64,000 nt of DNA from Pseudomonadota bacterium (GTDB taxonomy: Bacteria > Pseudomonadota > Gammaproteobacteria > Burkholderiales > Burkholderiaceae): positions 32,597 through 96,596 of the forward strand of contig JAJXUC010000001.1 in the NCBI GenBank assembly GCA_021783435.1. The letters are read 5' to 3'. A program made the translations under genes and the position numbers. Positions within the stretch are counted from its first letter, which is position 1. Each line of letters opens with the position of its first letter. Of this stretch, positions 9,282 to 23,391 are shown piece by piece. Below the pieces are notes generated by a model. That model did no database searches and was not told where the DNA came from. It worked only from the letters and a program-made list of their open reading frames with translations.

Positions 9282-10183
9282 TGGATTTTCTTCAGCACCG
9301 TCATGGCCGAGGCGATGAGCCCTGCGGCCTGGCTCATGTCATTGGGAACGACGAGGGTGGTGCTGGCCTTGGCGACGTTGGCGTAGGCCTCCAAACTTTG
9401 TTGTGCCACCTTGAGCTGCACGGCTTCGATGCCGCCGGGTTTGCCGATGGCGACGGCCACCACTTCCAGCGCGTGGGCGGTGGCGTTGGCCACAGCTTCG
9501 ATGGCGGCCGCTTCACCCTGGGCGCGGTTGATGGCGGCCTGGCGTTCTCCCTCGGAGCGTTCGATGAAGGCCTGGCGCTCGCCCTCGGCCTGATTGATCT
9601 GCTGCTGCCGCGCGCCTTCGGAGGTGGCGATGACGGCGCGCTTTTCACGTTCGGCGGTGATCTGGCGCTGCATCGCGTGCAGGATTTCACCGGGCGGCGT
9701 CAGGTCCTTGATTTCGTAGCGCAGCACCTTCACACCCCAGTTCATGGCGGCGTCGTCGAGCGCCGACACCACGCTGTGGTTGATGAAATCGCGTTCCTCG
9801 AAGGTCTTGTCGAGCTCGAGCTTGCCGATGACCGAGCGCAGCGTGGTCTGCGCCAGTTGCGAAATGGCCAGCACGTAGTTGGACGAGCCGTAGCTGGCAC
9901 GCATGGGGTCGGTCACTTGGAAATAGAGAATGCCATCGACCGTGAGTTGGGTGTTGTCACGGGTGATACAGATCTGGCTGGCGATGTCCAGCGGCACTTC
10001 TTTCTGCATGTGCTTGTAGGCGACGCGGTCGATGAAGGGGACGATGAAGCTCAGACCCGGCGCCAGGGTGCGGTCGTATTTTCCCAGGCGCTCCACCACC
10101 CAGGCATGCTGTTGCGGCACCACCTTCACGCCCCGCGAAACGATGATGATGGCGATGATGACCAGGATGATGGCCAGTTCCAT
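9278..10183 (-). CDS. SPFH/stomatin-like membrane protein (QmcA type)
   Basis: This 301-residue protein has one N-terminal membrane segment (MELAIILVIIAIIIVSRG) followed by a band-7/SPFH domain and a coiled-coil region rich in EGER and EGARQQQ repeats (about residues 190-240). Such proteins assemble into large cage-like oligomers that organise membrane microdomains and associate with proteases such as FtsH. I chose the ATG at 10183, preceded by GGAG, in place of an upstream in-frame ATG lacking one. It lies 110 bases downstream of an NfeD gene, the classic partner of this family, and overlaps the DUF455 gene. Confidence 0.93.
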   Translation of the reverse strand: MELAIILVIIAIIIVSRGVKVVPQQHAWVVERLGKYDRTLAPGLSFIVPFIDRVAYKHMQKEVPLDIASQICITRDNTQLTVDGILYFQVTDPMRASYGSSNYVLAISQLAQTTLRSVIGKLELDKTFEERDFINHSVVSALDDAAMNWGVKVLRYEIKDLTPPGEILHAMQRQITAEREKRAVIATSEGARQQQINQAEGERQAFIERSEGERQAAINRAQGEAAAIEAVANATAHALEVVAVAIGKPGGIEAVQLKVAQQSLEAYANVAKASTTLVVPNDMSQAAGLIASAMTVLKKIQ

Positions 10184-10293
10184 GGCAGCTCTCCAGTTGT
10201 TGGGCGATGGGTGCAGCGCGTTTGTCAGCGAGCTGCGGAAGTCGAAAGTCGGGCCCGAGGGCAATGTCGCGACGAGAGCGGCAAGGTCCGAGA

Positions 10294-10767
10294 TCAGCCC
10301 GGATGCGTGCCGGATTGTGCCTGCGCAGTGTTGGCGCTGTCAGTCGACTGCGGTTCCAGCACCAGGGTATTGCCGTCCATGGCCTGGATGCGGTACTGCC
10401 CCGGCAGCGCTGCGCCATGGCCGCCAAAGCGGGCGGTCCAGTCGCTGCCGCGGTAACGCACGCGGGCTTCGCCGTTGGCATCCCAAGTGCCGACCTGCAC
10501 GATGGAACCGATATCGAGGTTGATGTCGCGGTTGGCCTGTGGCGCCGTCTTGACGCGCCTGTTGCGCATGGTGTAAAGCACGGCGATCAAGCCCGCGCCG
10601 ACCACGGCTGCGGCCACCCATTGCCAGGTGACGCCAAGGCCCAGGTGTGCCGCCAGGGCCCCGGCCGTGGCGCCAACAGCCAGCATCAGCAAATAAAAAC
10701 TGCCGCTGGCGAGTTCCAGCGCAACCAGCACAGCGGCGATGATCCACCATTGAACGGGGGTGCTCAT
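10294..10767 (-). CDS. NfeD family protein (short form)
   Basis: This 157-residue protein has about three hydrophobic segments in residues 5-65 and a C-terminal OB-like domain containing DIGSIVQVGTWDANGEARVR and WTARF. This is the short NfeDb-like form without the N-terminal ClpP-type protease domain. NfeD proteins are nearly always encoded beside SPFH proteins and are thought to act with them in the membrane. The downstream SPFH gene fits that rule. Confidence 0.9.
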   Translation of the reverse strand: MSTPVQWWIIAAVLVALELASGSFYLLMLAVGATAGALAAHLGLGVTWQWVAAAVVGAGLIAVLYTMRNRRVKTAPQANRDINLDIGSIVQVGTWDANGEARVRYRGSDWTARFGGHGAALPGQYRIQAMDGNTLVLEPQSTDSANTAQAQSGTHPG

Positions 10768-10864
10768 CATGACGGTCTCCCGTGGTTTTGATTTGTCACA
10801 GCATGATTTTTCTACACTTCGCGCTTCACCTGGGGCGTAAGCCTATCTCTCACCGGAGCTCATC

Positions 10865-13126
10865 ATGCGCTTTCGTTTCCCCATCGTCATCATCGACGAG
10901 GACTTTCGCTCCGAAAACAACTCGGGTCTAGGCATTCGCGCGCTGGCGCAGGCCATCGAGGCCGAGGGCATCGAGGTGCTGGGCGTGACCAGCTTCGGCG
11001 ATCTGTCCAGCTTTGCCCAGCAGCAGTCGCGCGCCAGCGCCTTCATCCTGTCCATCGACGATGAGGAGTTCGCCGCTGTCGAGGTCAATGCCGAAGCCCC
11101 GGTGTTGCAGACCTTGCGCAAATTCATCGAGGAAATTCGCTTTCGCAACGCGGAAATCCCCATCTACCTCTACGGCGAAACCCGCACTTCGCGGCACATT
11201 CCCAACGACATCTTGCGCGAACTGCATGGTTTCATCCATATGTTCGAGGACACGCCGGAGTTTGTCGCGCGCCACATCATTCGCGAATCCAAGGCTTATC
11301 TGGATTCTCTGGCGCCGCCGTTTTTTCGCGCCCTGGTGGGCTACGCGGCCGACGGCTCCTACTCCTGGCATTGCCCCGGCCATTCCGGTGGCGTCGCTTT
11401 CCTGAAGAGTCCGGTGGGGCAGATGTTCCACCAGTTCTTCGGTGAAAACCTGTTGCGTGCCGATGTCTGCAACTCGGTGGATGAACTCGGCCAGTTGCTC
11501 GATCACACCGGCCCCGTGGCTGCGTCGGAACGCAATGCCGCGCGCATTTTCCACGCCGACCATCTGTTCTTCGTCACCAACGGCACCTCCACCTCGAACA
11601 AGATGGTGTGGCATTCCACCGTGGCGCCCGGCGATGTGGTGGTGGTGGACCGCAACTGCCACAAGAGCGTGCTGCACGCCATCATCATGACGGGCGCGTT
11701 GCCCGTGTTCCTCACGCCGACGCGCAACCATTACGGCATCATCGGCCCGATTCCGAAGGACGAATTCAAGCCCGAGAACATCGAGCGCAAGATTGCCGCC
11801 AACCCGCTGACGGCGCATCTGTCGGGCAAGGTCAAACCGCGGGTGTTGACCATCACGCAGTCGACCTACGATGGCGTGATCTACAACGTCGACACCATTA
11901 AGCAGATGCTCGATGGCTACATCGACACCCTGCATTTCGACGAGGCCTGGCTGCCGCACGCCACATTCCATCCGTTCTACACCGGTATGCACGCCATCGG
12001 TTTCGGCCGGCGGCGCACCAAAGAGGCCATGGTGTTTTCCACCCAGTCCACGCACAAACTTCTGGCGGGGCTGAGCCAGGCGTCGCAAATTCTGGTGCAG
12101 GACTCCGAGACCCGCAGTCTGGATCGCCCGCGTTTCAACGAGGCCTACCTGATGCACAGCTCGACCTCGCCGCAATATGCCATCATCGCCTCGTGCGACG
12201 TGGCTGCGGCGATGATGGAGCCGCCGGGAGGCACAGCGCTGGTGGCGGAGAGCATTCTGGAGGCGCTGAACTTCCGCCGCGCCATGCGCAAGGTCGACGA
12301 GGAGTTCGGCCACGACTGGTGGTTCAAGGTCTGGGGACCCGACGAATTGGCGCCGGAAGACATCGGCGCGCGCGAAGACTGGTTGCTCGGACCGCAGGCC
12401 CAGTGGCATGGATTTGGCGAACTGGCGCCAGGCTTCAACATGCTCGACCCGATCAAGGCGACAGTCATCACCCCTGGCCTCGACCTGCACGGCAGCTTCA
12501 GCGAAACCGGCATTCCGGCAGCCATCGTCACCAAATTCCTCGCCGAACACGGTGTCATCGTGGAGAAGACAGGGCTCTACAGTTTTTTCATCATGTTCAC
12601 GATCGGCATCACCAAAGGTCGCTGGAACACCCTGGTGACCGCGCTGCAGCAATTCAAGGACGACTACGACCGCAACCAGCCGTTATGGCGCATCCTGCCG
12701 GAATTCGTCGCCAAGTATCCGGTCTACGAACGCGTGGGCCTGCGGGAGCTGTGTCAGCGCATCCACACCGCCTACCAGGCCAGCGACGTCGCCCGGCTCA
12801 CCACCGAGATGTATCTGTCTGACCTGCAGCCTGCCATGACGCCCACCGAGGCCTATGCCAGGATGGCACACCGCGATATCGAACGCGTGGGGATTGACGA
12901 TCTGGAAGGGCGGATCACCACGGCCCTGCTCACACCCTACCCACCAGGCATTCCACTGCTGATCCCAGGCGAGCGCTTCAACCGCAAGATCGTGCAATAC
13001 CTGCAGTTCGCACGCGATTTCAACCGCCAGTTCCCGGGCTTCGCCACCGACATCCACGGTCTGGTGGAGGAAGACGGGCCGAGCGGCAAGCGCTATTGCA
13101 TCGACTGCGTTCGGGGAAGCGCGTAA
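10865..13126 (+). CDS. Orn/Lys/Arg decarboxylase, fold type I (AdiA-like)
   Basis: This 753-residue PLP enzyme belongs to the large bacterial acid-inducible amino-acid decarboxylases, with an N-terminal receiver-like wing domain (IVIIDEDFRSENNSGLGIR), a central PLP domain and a C-terminal domain. The PLP lysine is Lys398 in STQSTHKLLAGLSQAS, preceded by the DEAWLPHATFHP motif. Substrate specificity among arginine, lysine and ornithine cannot be decided here. Family knowledge links these enzymes to polyamine synthesis and acid resistance by proton consumption. CGGAG precedes the ATG. No antiporter gene is adjacent, unlike the E. coli adi and cad systems, so a biosynthetic or housekeeping role is possible. 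Confidence 0.92.
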   Translation: MRFRFPIVIIDEDFRSENNSGLGIRALAQAIEAEGIEVLGVTSFGDLSSFAQQQSRASAFILSIDDEEFAAVEVNAEAPVLQTLRKFIEEIRFRNAEIPIYLYGETRTSRHIPNDILRELHGFIHMFEDTPEFVARHIIRESKAYLDSLAPPFFRALVGYAADGSYSWHCPGHSGGVAFLKSPVGQMFHQFFGENLLRADVCNSVDELGQLLDHTGPVAASERNAARIFHADHLFFVTNGTSTSNKMVWHSTVAPGDVVVVDRNCHKSVLHAIIMTGALPVFLTPTRNHYGIIGPIPKDEFKPENIERKIAANPLTAHLSGKVKPRVLTITQSTYDGVIYNVDTIKQMLDGYIDTLHFDEAWLPHATFHPFYTGMHAIGFGRRRTKEAMVFSTQSTHKLLAGLSQASQILVQDSETRSLDRPRFNEAYLMHSSTSPQYAIIASCDVAAAMMEPPGGTALVAESILEALNFRRAMRKVDEEFGHDWWFKVWGPDELAPEDIGAREDWLLGPQAQWHGFGELAPGFNMLDPIKATVITPGLDLHGSFSETGIPAAIVTKFLAEHGVIVEKTGLYSFFIMFTIGITKGRWNTLVTALQQFKDDYDRNQPLWRILPEFVAKYPVYERVGLRELCQRIHTAYQASDVARLTTEMYLSDLQPAMTPTEAYARMAHRDIERVGIDDLEGRITTALLTPYPPGIPLLIPGERFNRKIVQYLQFARDFNRQFPGFATDIHGLVEEDGPSGKRYCIDCVRGSA

Positions 13127-13142
13127 GCGCGTCTCCACGCGC
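13127..13142. terminator. Short GC hairpin between convergent genes
   Basis: GCGCGT-CTCC-ACGCGC forms a 6-bp stem directly after the decarboxylase stop codon, between two convergent genes. No U-run follows on either strand, so its role as a terminator is uncertain. Confidence 0.3.
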
Positions 13143-13163
13143 GTCGGGAAAACATGGGGATGC

Positions 13164-13421
13164 TCAGCGTTGTTGCTGCTGGTACTGCTGCCGCAGCCGT
13201 TGCTGCTCCTCAGGCGGCAGCCTCTGGTAGCGCTGTTGCTCCTGCAGAATGCGCTGGCGGCGCTCGGGTGGAAGTCGCTCCCATTGCTGCATGCGCTGGT
13301 TCCATTGCGGCCCGCGCTCCTCACCCTGTCGCTCCCTGTTCGCCATGGCTGGCGCAGCGGCGGTCAGCTCGATCAACGCCAGGGCGAACCCGAGGAGGCG
13401 ACGCGAGAATCGCGCTTGCAT
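13164..13421 (-). CDS. DUF3106-like small exported protein
   Basis: This 85-residue protein begins with a signal peptide (MQARFSRRLLGFALALIELT, cleavage probably after AMA) and continues as a Gln/Arg/Pro-rich chain with repeated W..LPPERRQRI and LPPEEQQRLR units. This pattern matches DUF3106, a betaproteobacterial family of unknown function. GGGGAG precedes the ATG at 13421. It is the last gene of a sigma factor / membrane protein module, 13 bases after its neighbour's stop codon, so it may be part of that stress-response unit. Confidence 0.75.
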   Translation of the reverse strand: MQARFSRRLLGFALALIELTAAAPAMANRERQGEERGPQWNQRMQQWERLPPERRQRILQEQQRYQRLPPEEQQRLRQQYQQQQR

Positions 13422-13434
13422 GGTGCTCCCCGAA

Positions 13435-13881
13435 TCAGGCGGGATTGGCATGGCGCGCATCCTGCATGGCCTGGGGATGGGCGGCCAGCCACTCATAGAA
13501 ATCCATATGCTGCACGGCGTCGGCAGTTTGTGCGTTCAGCATGACGGGCTGCAAGGGCGTTTGCGTGTGGCTGGACAGGAGAGGCAGCGCAGTCAGAGTG
13601 AAGACCGCCAGAGACGCTGTGACGAAGCCCGCGGCCATCACCCGCGGCCAGCGCAAGCGCCGTGCTGGCCTGGCCTGGGCGCGCCGCGCCGCCAACTGGG
13701 GCAAGGGCGCAAGCCCGGCTGCCAACCGCGCACCGAACTCAGCCTCGGCAGCCAGCGATTCGTTGGACCGCAAAGCCTCCTGCACGATACGCGACTGCTC
13801 GGCATCGAGCAGGCCAGCGCGCCAGCGGTCGATTTCGGCCGTTGTGATGGATGTGTTGGTGTTCATGGCGTCACCGTTCAC
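13435..13881 (-). CDS. Small single-pass membrane protein, candidate anti-sigma factor (DUF3619-like)
   Basis: This 148-residue protein has a hydrophilic N-terminal half (ITTAEIDRWRAGLLDAEQSR), one membrane segment at about residues 80-103 (VMAAGFVTASLAVFTLTALP) and a short external tail ending in a DFYEWLA motif. The layout, and its place right after a sigma factor, suggest a membrane-tethered sigma regulator; in Burkholderiales such genes are often annotated DUF3619. I chose the GTG at 13881 because GGGGGAA stands 7 bases before it and GTGA overlaps the sigma factor stop. An ATG 15 bases downstream is the alternative. Confidence 0.7.
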   Translation of the reverse strand: MNGDAMNTNTSITTAEIDRWRAGLLDAEQSRIVQEALRSNESLAAEAEFGARLAAGLAPLPQLAARRAQARPARRLRWPRVMAAGFVTASLAVFTLTALPLLSSHTQTPLQPVMLNAQTADAVQHMDFYEWLAAHPQAMQDARHANPA

Positions 13882-14474
13882 GATGAAATTCCCCCGGTTA
13901 ATGGATTATCACTCTGCAGCACATGGCGCAGGTGGGTCAGGGCGCGCAAGTGATGGGTTTTCACACTGCCCTCGCTCACGTGCATGGCCTTTGCCGTATC
14001 GGCAATCGACAGGCCTTCCATCTCGCGCAACATGAACGCCTCGCGTTGGCGCGCGCTGAGTTTGCCGATGGCGTCGGCGATCCGTCCTGCAAGCTGCAGG
14101 TTGCCGAGTTGGTGATCAGGGCCCGGGCCTGGGTCGGCCAGGCTTTCCCAGGGTGCCGGTGCGCCTTCGTCCTCGTCGTCGCCGGCAAAGAAAAAATCGA
14201 ACACTTTCTCGATTTTCTTGCGCCGGTGCCAGTCGGTGATGCGGTTGCGCAGAATGCTGTAGAACAGCGGCGCCCACTCCTCGGCAGGCTTGTCGCGGTA
14301 ATTGCTCACCAGTTTGGCCAAACTGTCTTGCACCAGGTCGGCGGCCAAATGCGAATTGCCCGCGGTTTCCAGCAGCGCCAGACGCAGCGCGCGCGGACGT
14401 ACCTCCAGACAGAAGCGGTCGAGAGCAGGATCCTGGCTCACGTCGTCAAGCGTAAGTGTGAATGCATGTGACAT
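13878..14474 (-). CDS. ECF-type RNA polymerase sigma factor
   Basis: This 198-residue protein has a sigma-70 region 2 (ALRLALLETAGNSHLAADLV through LFYSILRNRITDWHRRKK) and a region 4 helix-turn-helix (LSARQREAFMLREMEGLSIA then VSEGSVKTHHLRALTHLR). It lacks regions 1 and 3, as in the extracytoplasmic function group. An acidic linker (GDDEDEGA) joins the two. The ATG at 14474 aligns with the usual start. Its stop overlaps the next gene, the likely regulator. The target genes are not evident. Confidence 0.88.
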   Translation of the reverse strand: MSHAFTLTLDDVSQDPALDRFCLEVRPRALRLALLETAGNSHLAADLVQDSLAKLVSNYRDKPAEEWAPLFYSILRNRITDWHRRKKIEKVFDFFFAGDDEDEGAPAPWESLADPGPGPDHQLGNLQLAGRIADAIGKLSARQREAFMLREMEGLSIADTAKAMHVSEGSVKTHHLRALTHLRHVLQSDNPLTGGISS

Positions 14475-14652
14475 AGCATAGTGCGCGGTGGCGGCGGGCG
14501 ATTCAACGCGGTTTCCTCGCTGCAACAACGCGAAACGGGCGGCTTTTCAGGACAGCATCAGCAAGTTTTTTTGTAACAGTTTTCCGGCGCCGGATCGAAA
14601 CCCCTCGCTTGCCCGCCCTCCCTAGAATGGGCATTCACTCTGACTTGCCGCC

Positions 14653-15840
14653 GTGAATCCCCTGCTCAGCCGACTTCAGCCCTATCCGTTCGAAAAACTG
14701 CGTGCCTTGACGGCGGGCGTGCGCCCCAACCCCGCCTACACAGCCATCAGTCTCGGTATCGGCGAGCCTCGGCATCCAACACCAGACCTCATCAAGCGCG
14801 CGCTGATCAATCACTTGGACGGTTTATCCCACTATCCGCCGACAGCCGGCAGTGTGGAATTGCGCCAGGTTTGCGCGGCCTGGGCCGGTCGGAGATACGG
14901 CGTGACGCTGGACGCGGTGACACAGGTGCTTCCGGTGAACGGTTCGCGTGAGGCGCTGTTTGCCTTGGCACAGGTCGTGGTGGATCCAACGCGGGCGCAT
15001 GCCACGGTGGTCAGCCCCAACCCTTTCTATCAAATTTACGAGGGCGCGGCCCTGCTGGCCGGAGCACAATGCCATTTCGCCCCGGTCGACGCCGCGCGCA
15101 ATTTCGCCGTGGACTGGGAGGCCGTGCCCGAGCACGTCTGGCAGCGCACCCAGTTGCTGTATGTCTGCTCTCCCGGCAACCCGACAGGGGCCGTGATGCC
15201 GCTTGCGGAGTGGGCGCGGTTGTTCGAGCTCTCCGACCGCCACGGCTTCGTCATCGCCAGCGACGAGTGCTACTCCGAGATCTGGTTCGGCGACGCGCCG
15301 CCGCTGGGCGGGCTGGAGGCGGCAGTGCAACTGGGTCGTGGCGATTTTCGGCGCCTCGTGATGTTCACCTCCCTATCCAAGCGCTCCAACGTGCCTGGGC
15401 TGCGCTCGGGTTTCGTCGCCGGCGATGCGGACGTTCTCAAGGCCTTTCTGCAATACCGCACCTACCACGGCAGCGCCATGGGGCCGGCGGTGCAGGCGGC
15501 CAGCATCGCCGCATGGAACGACGAGGCGCATGTGCAGGCTAACCGATCCTTGTATCGCGACAAGTTCGCCCGTGTTTTACCCATCCTGCAATCAGCGCTG
15601 GATGTGCGCCAACCTGACGCCGGTTTCTACCTGTGGGCCAAGACGCCGAACGATGATGTCGCATTCGCGAGCGGCTTGCTCGAAAACTACAATTGCGCGG
15701 TTTTGCCCGGCAGCCTTCTGGCTCGCGAACAGGGCGGCCACAATCCAGGCCGAGGCCGCATCCGTCTAGCCCTGGTGGCCGAAGCCGACGCCTGCGTCGA
15801 AGCCGCCGAGCGGGTCGTCGCCCATGCACGCAGTCTTTGA
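14653..15840 (+). CDS. dapC: N-succinyldiaminopimelate aminotransferase DapC
   Basis: This 395-residue fold-type I aminotransferase is predicted to convert N-succinyl-2-amino-6-ketopimelate to N-succinyl-LL-diaminopimelate in lysine and peptidoglycan synthesis. The PLP lysine is Lys243 in TSLSKRSNVPGLRSGF, and SPGNPTGA and SDECYSEIWF are conserved. The start is GTG at 14653 with no clear ribosome binding site; a TAGAAT hexamer at 14623-14628 could be a -10 element. It heads the dapC-dapD-pilU-dapE-prmB-ABC-F cluster, which supports the DapC assignment over other class I aminotransferases. Confidence 0.93.
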   Translation: MNPLLSRLQPYPFEKLRALTAGVRPNPAYTAISLGIGEPRHPTPDLIKRALINHLDGLSHYPPTAGSVELRQVCAAWAGRRYGVTLDAVTQVLPVNGSREALFALAQVVVDPTRAHATVVSPNPFYQIYEGAALLAGAQCHFAPVDAARNFAVDWEAVPEHVWQRTQLLYVCSPGNPTGAVMPLAEWARLFELSDRHGFVIASDECYSEIWFGDAPPLGGLEAAVQLGRGDFRRLVMFTSLSKRSNVPGLRSGFVAGDADVLKAFLQYRTYHGSAMGPAVQAASIAAWNDEAHVQANRSLYRDKFARVLPILQSALDVRQPDAGFYLWAKTPNDDVAFASGLLENYNCAVLPGSLLAREQGGHNPGRGRIRLALVAEADACVEAAERVVAHARSL

Positions 15841-15879
15841 GTTTCAGTTCGACGCAGACCACCCCAAGCCCTCCACACC

Positions 15880-16701
15880 ATGACCACTCAACTCCAGACC
15901 GTTATTGACCAGGCATGGGACAACCGTGCCCAACTGAACCCAGCCACAGCTCCTGCAGAACTGCGCCAGACGGTCGAGCATGTGCTCGACGAACTGAACG
16001 CAGGGCGTCTGCGCGTCGCCCAGAAGGTGGAGGGTGAATGGGTGACGCATCAATGGTTGAAAAAGGCCGTGCTGTTGAGTTTTCGCCTCACCGACAACGC
16101 CATGATGCGGGCTGGCGATCTGCATTTTTTCGACAAGGTGCAAACCAAGTTCAGCCGCCTGGGTGAAGAGGAGATGCGCGAAACCGGTGTGCGCGTGGTG
16201 CCGCCCGCCGTGGCGCGGCACGGCAGTTATCTGGCGCCCGGAGTGGTGCTGATGCCGTCTTACGTCAACATCGGTGCCTATGTGGACAGCGGCACCATGG
16301 TCGATACCTGGTCCACGGTCGGCTCATGCGCGCAAATCGGCAAGAACGTGCATCTGTCGGGCGGTGTCGGCATTGGCGGCGTGCTCGAACCGGTGCAGGC
16401 CAACCCCACCATCATCGGTGACAACTGTTTCATCGGCGCGCGCTCGGAAGTGGTGGAGGGTGTCGTCGTTGAAGACAACTGCGTCATCTCCATGGGTGTG
16501 TACATCGGCAAGTCCACCAAGATCTACGACCGTGCCACCGGCGAAGTCAGTTACGGCCGCATTCCCGAAGGCTCGGTCGTGGTGTCGGGCAATCTGCCGA
16601 GCGCCGACGGCAAATACAGCCTGTATTGCGCCGTCATCGTCAAGCGCGTGGATGCCCAGACTCGCGCCAAGACCGCCATCAACGAGTTGCTGCGCGACTG
16701 A
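15880..16701 (+). CDS. dapD: Tetrahydrodipicolinate N-succinyltransferase DapD
   Basis: DapD (273 residues) succinylates tetrahydrodipicolinate with succinyl-CoA, the committed step of the succinylase route to diaminopimelate. The left-handed beta-helix hexapeptide repeats are visible in the middle ([20 protein letters not shown], then [20 protein letters not shown] and [20 protein letters not shown]). Length and start match the family. It follows dapC by 39 bases. Confidence 0.97.
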   Translation: MTTQLQTVIDQAWDNRAQLNPATAPAELRQTVEHVLDELNAGRLRVAQKVEGEWVTHQWLKKAVLLSFRLTDNAMMRAGDLHFFDKVQTKFSRLGEEEMRETGVRVVPPAVARHGSYLAPGVVLMPSYVNIGAYVDSGTMVDTWSTVGSCAQIGKNVHLSGGVGIGGVLEPVQANPTIIGDNCFIGARSEVVEGVVVEDNCVISMGVYIGKSTKIYDRATGEVSYGRIPEGSVVVSGNLPSADGKYSLYCAVIVKRVDAQTRAKTAINELLRD

Positions 16702-16754
16702 GTCGCAGGGCCAACCCGGTGTTGGCGCGCACGACCAACCTAGGGGAGAACGAC

Positions 16755-21979
<5,225 letters not shown>

Positions 21980-22041
21980 GGCAAGCGGTGCATGCCGCAA
22001 ACGTGGAGGCTCGATGCGTGCGCCGGTTGAAGCCGCAAACG

Positions 22042-23391
22042 TCACGACGGCTTGCGTGCCGTGCGCCACAACAGCCAGGCAAAGCTGCCTGCCGCCAAAG
22101 CTAGCCCGGTCGTGTTCCCCATCCAGAAGCCGGCTGCGCCTTGCAACGCAAGCGGGCTGAACCCCAGGGTGTTGAACGCCAGGACATAGCCTCCGCCCAG
22201 ACCCACCCCCCATAACGACAGGGCATAGAGCGCGCTGGGCAGCACCGCGATGTGATAGGAGCGCAGTACGAAGGCGCTACACGCCTGTACCGCGTCGAAC
22301 AACTGGTAGGCGGCAATGAAAAGAAAGAGGTGATCAGCCACGGCCCGCACCGCCTCATCCCGCGTGTACCAGGCGACGATGCTCGCACGCCCGAACCAGA
22401 CCACGGCCCCCAGGCTCATCGACAGCAGGGCCGCCAGCCCCACGCCACCCCAGGCCGCGCGCCGCGCCGCAGCCCCATGTTCGGCCCCGAGTTGCTGTGC
22501 CACCAGGGAGCCGGCGGCGATGGAGACCGACAGCGGCAACATGTACAGCACGGTGGCGAAGTTGGCCGCAATCTGATGCCCCGCCAGTTCGGTGTCACCC
22601 ATGCGCGCAATGAACAGTGCCATGAACGTGAAGGCCGAAACTTCCACCAGCAGGCTCAGACCGATCGGGCCACCCAGGCGCAATAGCGGACCCTGTTGCG
22701 TCCAGGAGGGCCATTCCCAATGTCGTAAGGCCTCGAACGGCCGCAATGCGCGGCTGTGGCCATGTTGCAGCAGCGCAATCCCCAGCAGCGCCCATTGGGT
22801 GATGACGGTCGCCAAGGCGCAACCACTTGCGCCGAGCGAGGGGAGGGCGTGCAGCCCCAAGCTGGCGGGTACGAGGAAGATGGTGTTGAGCGCCAGTTTC
22901 AGCAGCAGTCCTCCGAGTTGCAGCAGGGTGACGAGCATGGGCCGGGAAATCGCCTGGCTGAGGGCGGTGTGGATGCGAAACATCAAGGCTGCGGGCAGGC
23001 CAAGTGCCAGGATTTGCAGATAGCGATCGACTTCGGGATCATGCGACTGCCCGGTCAACGACAGCAGCGGGCCTGGCCACAACAGCACCACCATGCCCAC
23101 GAGGCACAGTCCGGCAGCCAGCCACAGTCCCTGACGAAAGGCTGAACCGACCTGCCGCGGCGATCCCGCGCCATACGCTCGGCCCAGCGCCGGCAGCAAA
23201 GCCTGGGTGACACCGGCAAGCGCGACATACAGGGTGATGTAGATGGCTTGCCCGAGCGACAAGGTCGCCACATCGGCGGTGTTGGCATACCGGCCGAGCA
23301 TGACCGTATCGGCCACGCCGAAACCGATGATGGCGAGCTGACCCATCAGCACGCCCGCTGTCAGGTGCAGCAGTGGCACGACCGCCTTCAT
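22042..23391 (-). CDS. MATE family multidrug/solute efflux transporter (NorM-like)
   Basis: This 449-residue protein has about twelve membrane helices in the MATE arrangement, starting with VPLLHLTAGVLMGQLAIIGF and VADTVMLGRYANTADVATLS. Family members export cationic compounds with Na+ or H+ coupling. Its ATG overlaps the stop of the upstream GT-C glycosyltransferase gene (ATGA), so the two are probably co-translated and may work on the same envelope process. That link is inference. Confidence 0.9.
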   Translation of the reverse strand: MKAVVPLLHLTAGVLMGQLAIIGFGVADTVMLGRYANTADVATLSLGQAIYITLYVALAGVTQALLPALGRAYGAGSPRQVGSAFRQGLWLAAGLCLVGMVVLLWPGPLLSLTGQSHDPEVDRYLQILALGLPAALMFRIHTALSQAISRPMLVTLLQLGGLLLKLALNTIFLVPASLGLHALPSLGASGCALATVITQWALLGIALLQHGHSRALRPFEALRHWEWPSWTQQGPLLRLGGPIGLSLLVEVSAFTFMALFIARMGDTELAGHQIAANFATVLYMLPLSVSIAAGSLVAQQLGAEHGAAARRAAWGGVGLAALLSMSLGAVVWFGRASIVAWYTRDEAVRAVADHLFLFIAAYQLFDAVQACSAFVLRSYHIAVLPSALYALSLWGVGLGGGYVLAFNTLGFSPLALQGAAGFWMGNTTGLALAAGSFAWLLWRTARKPS

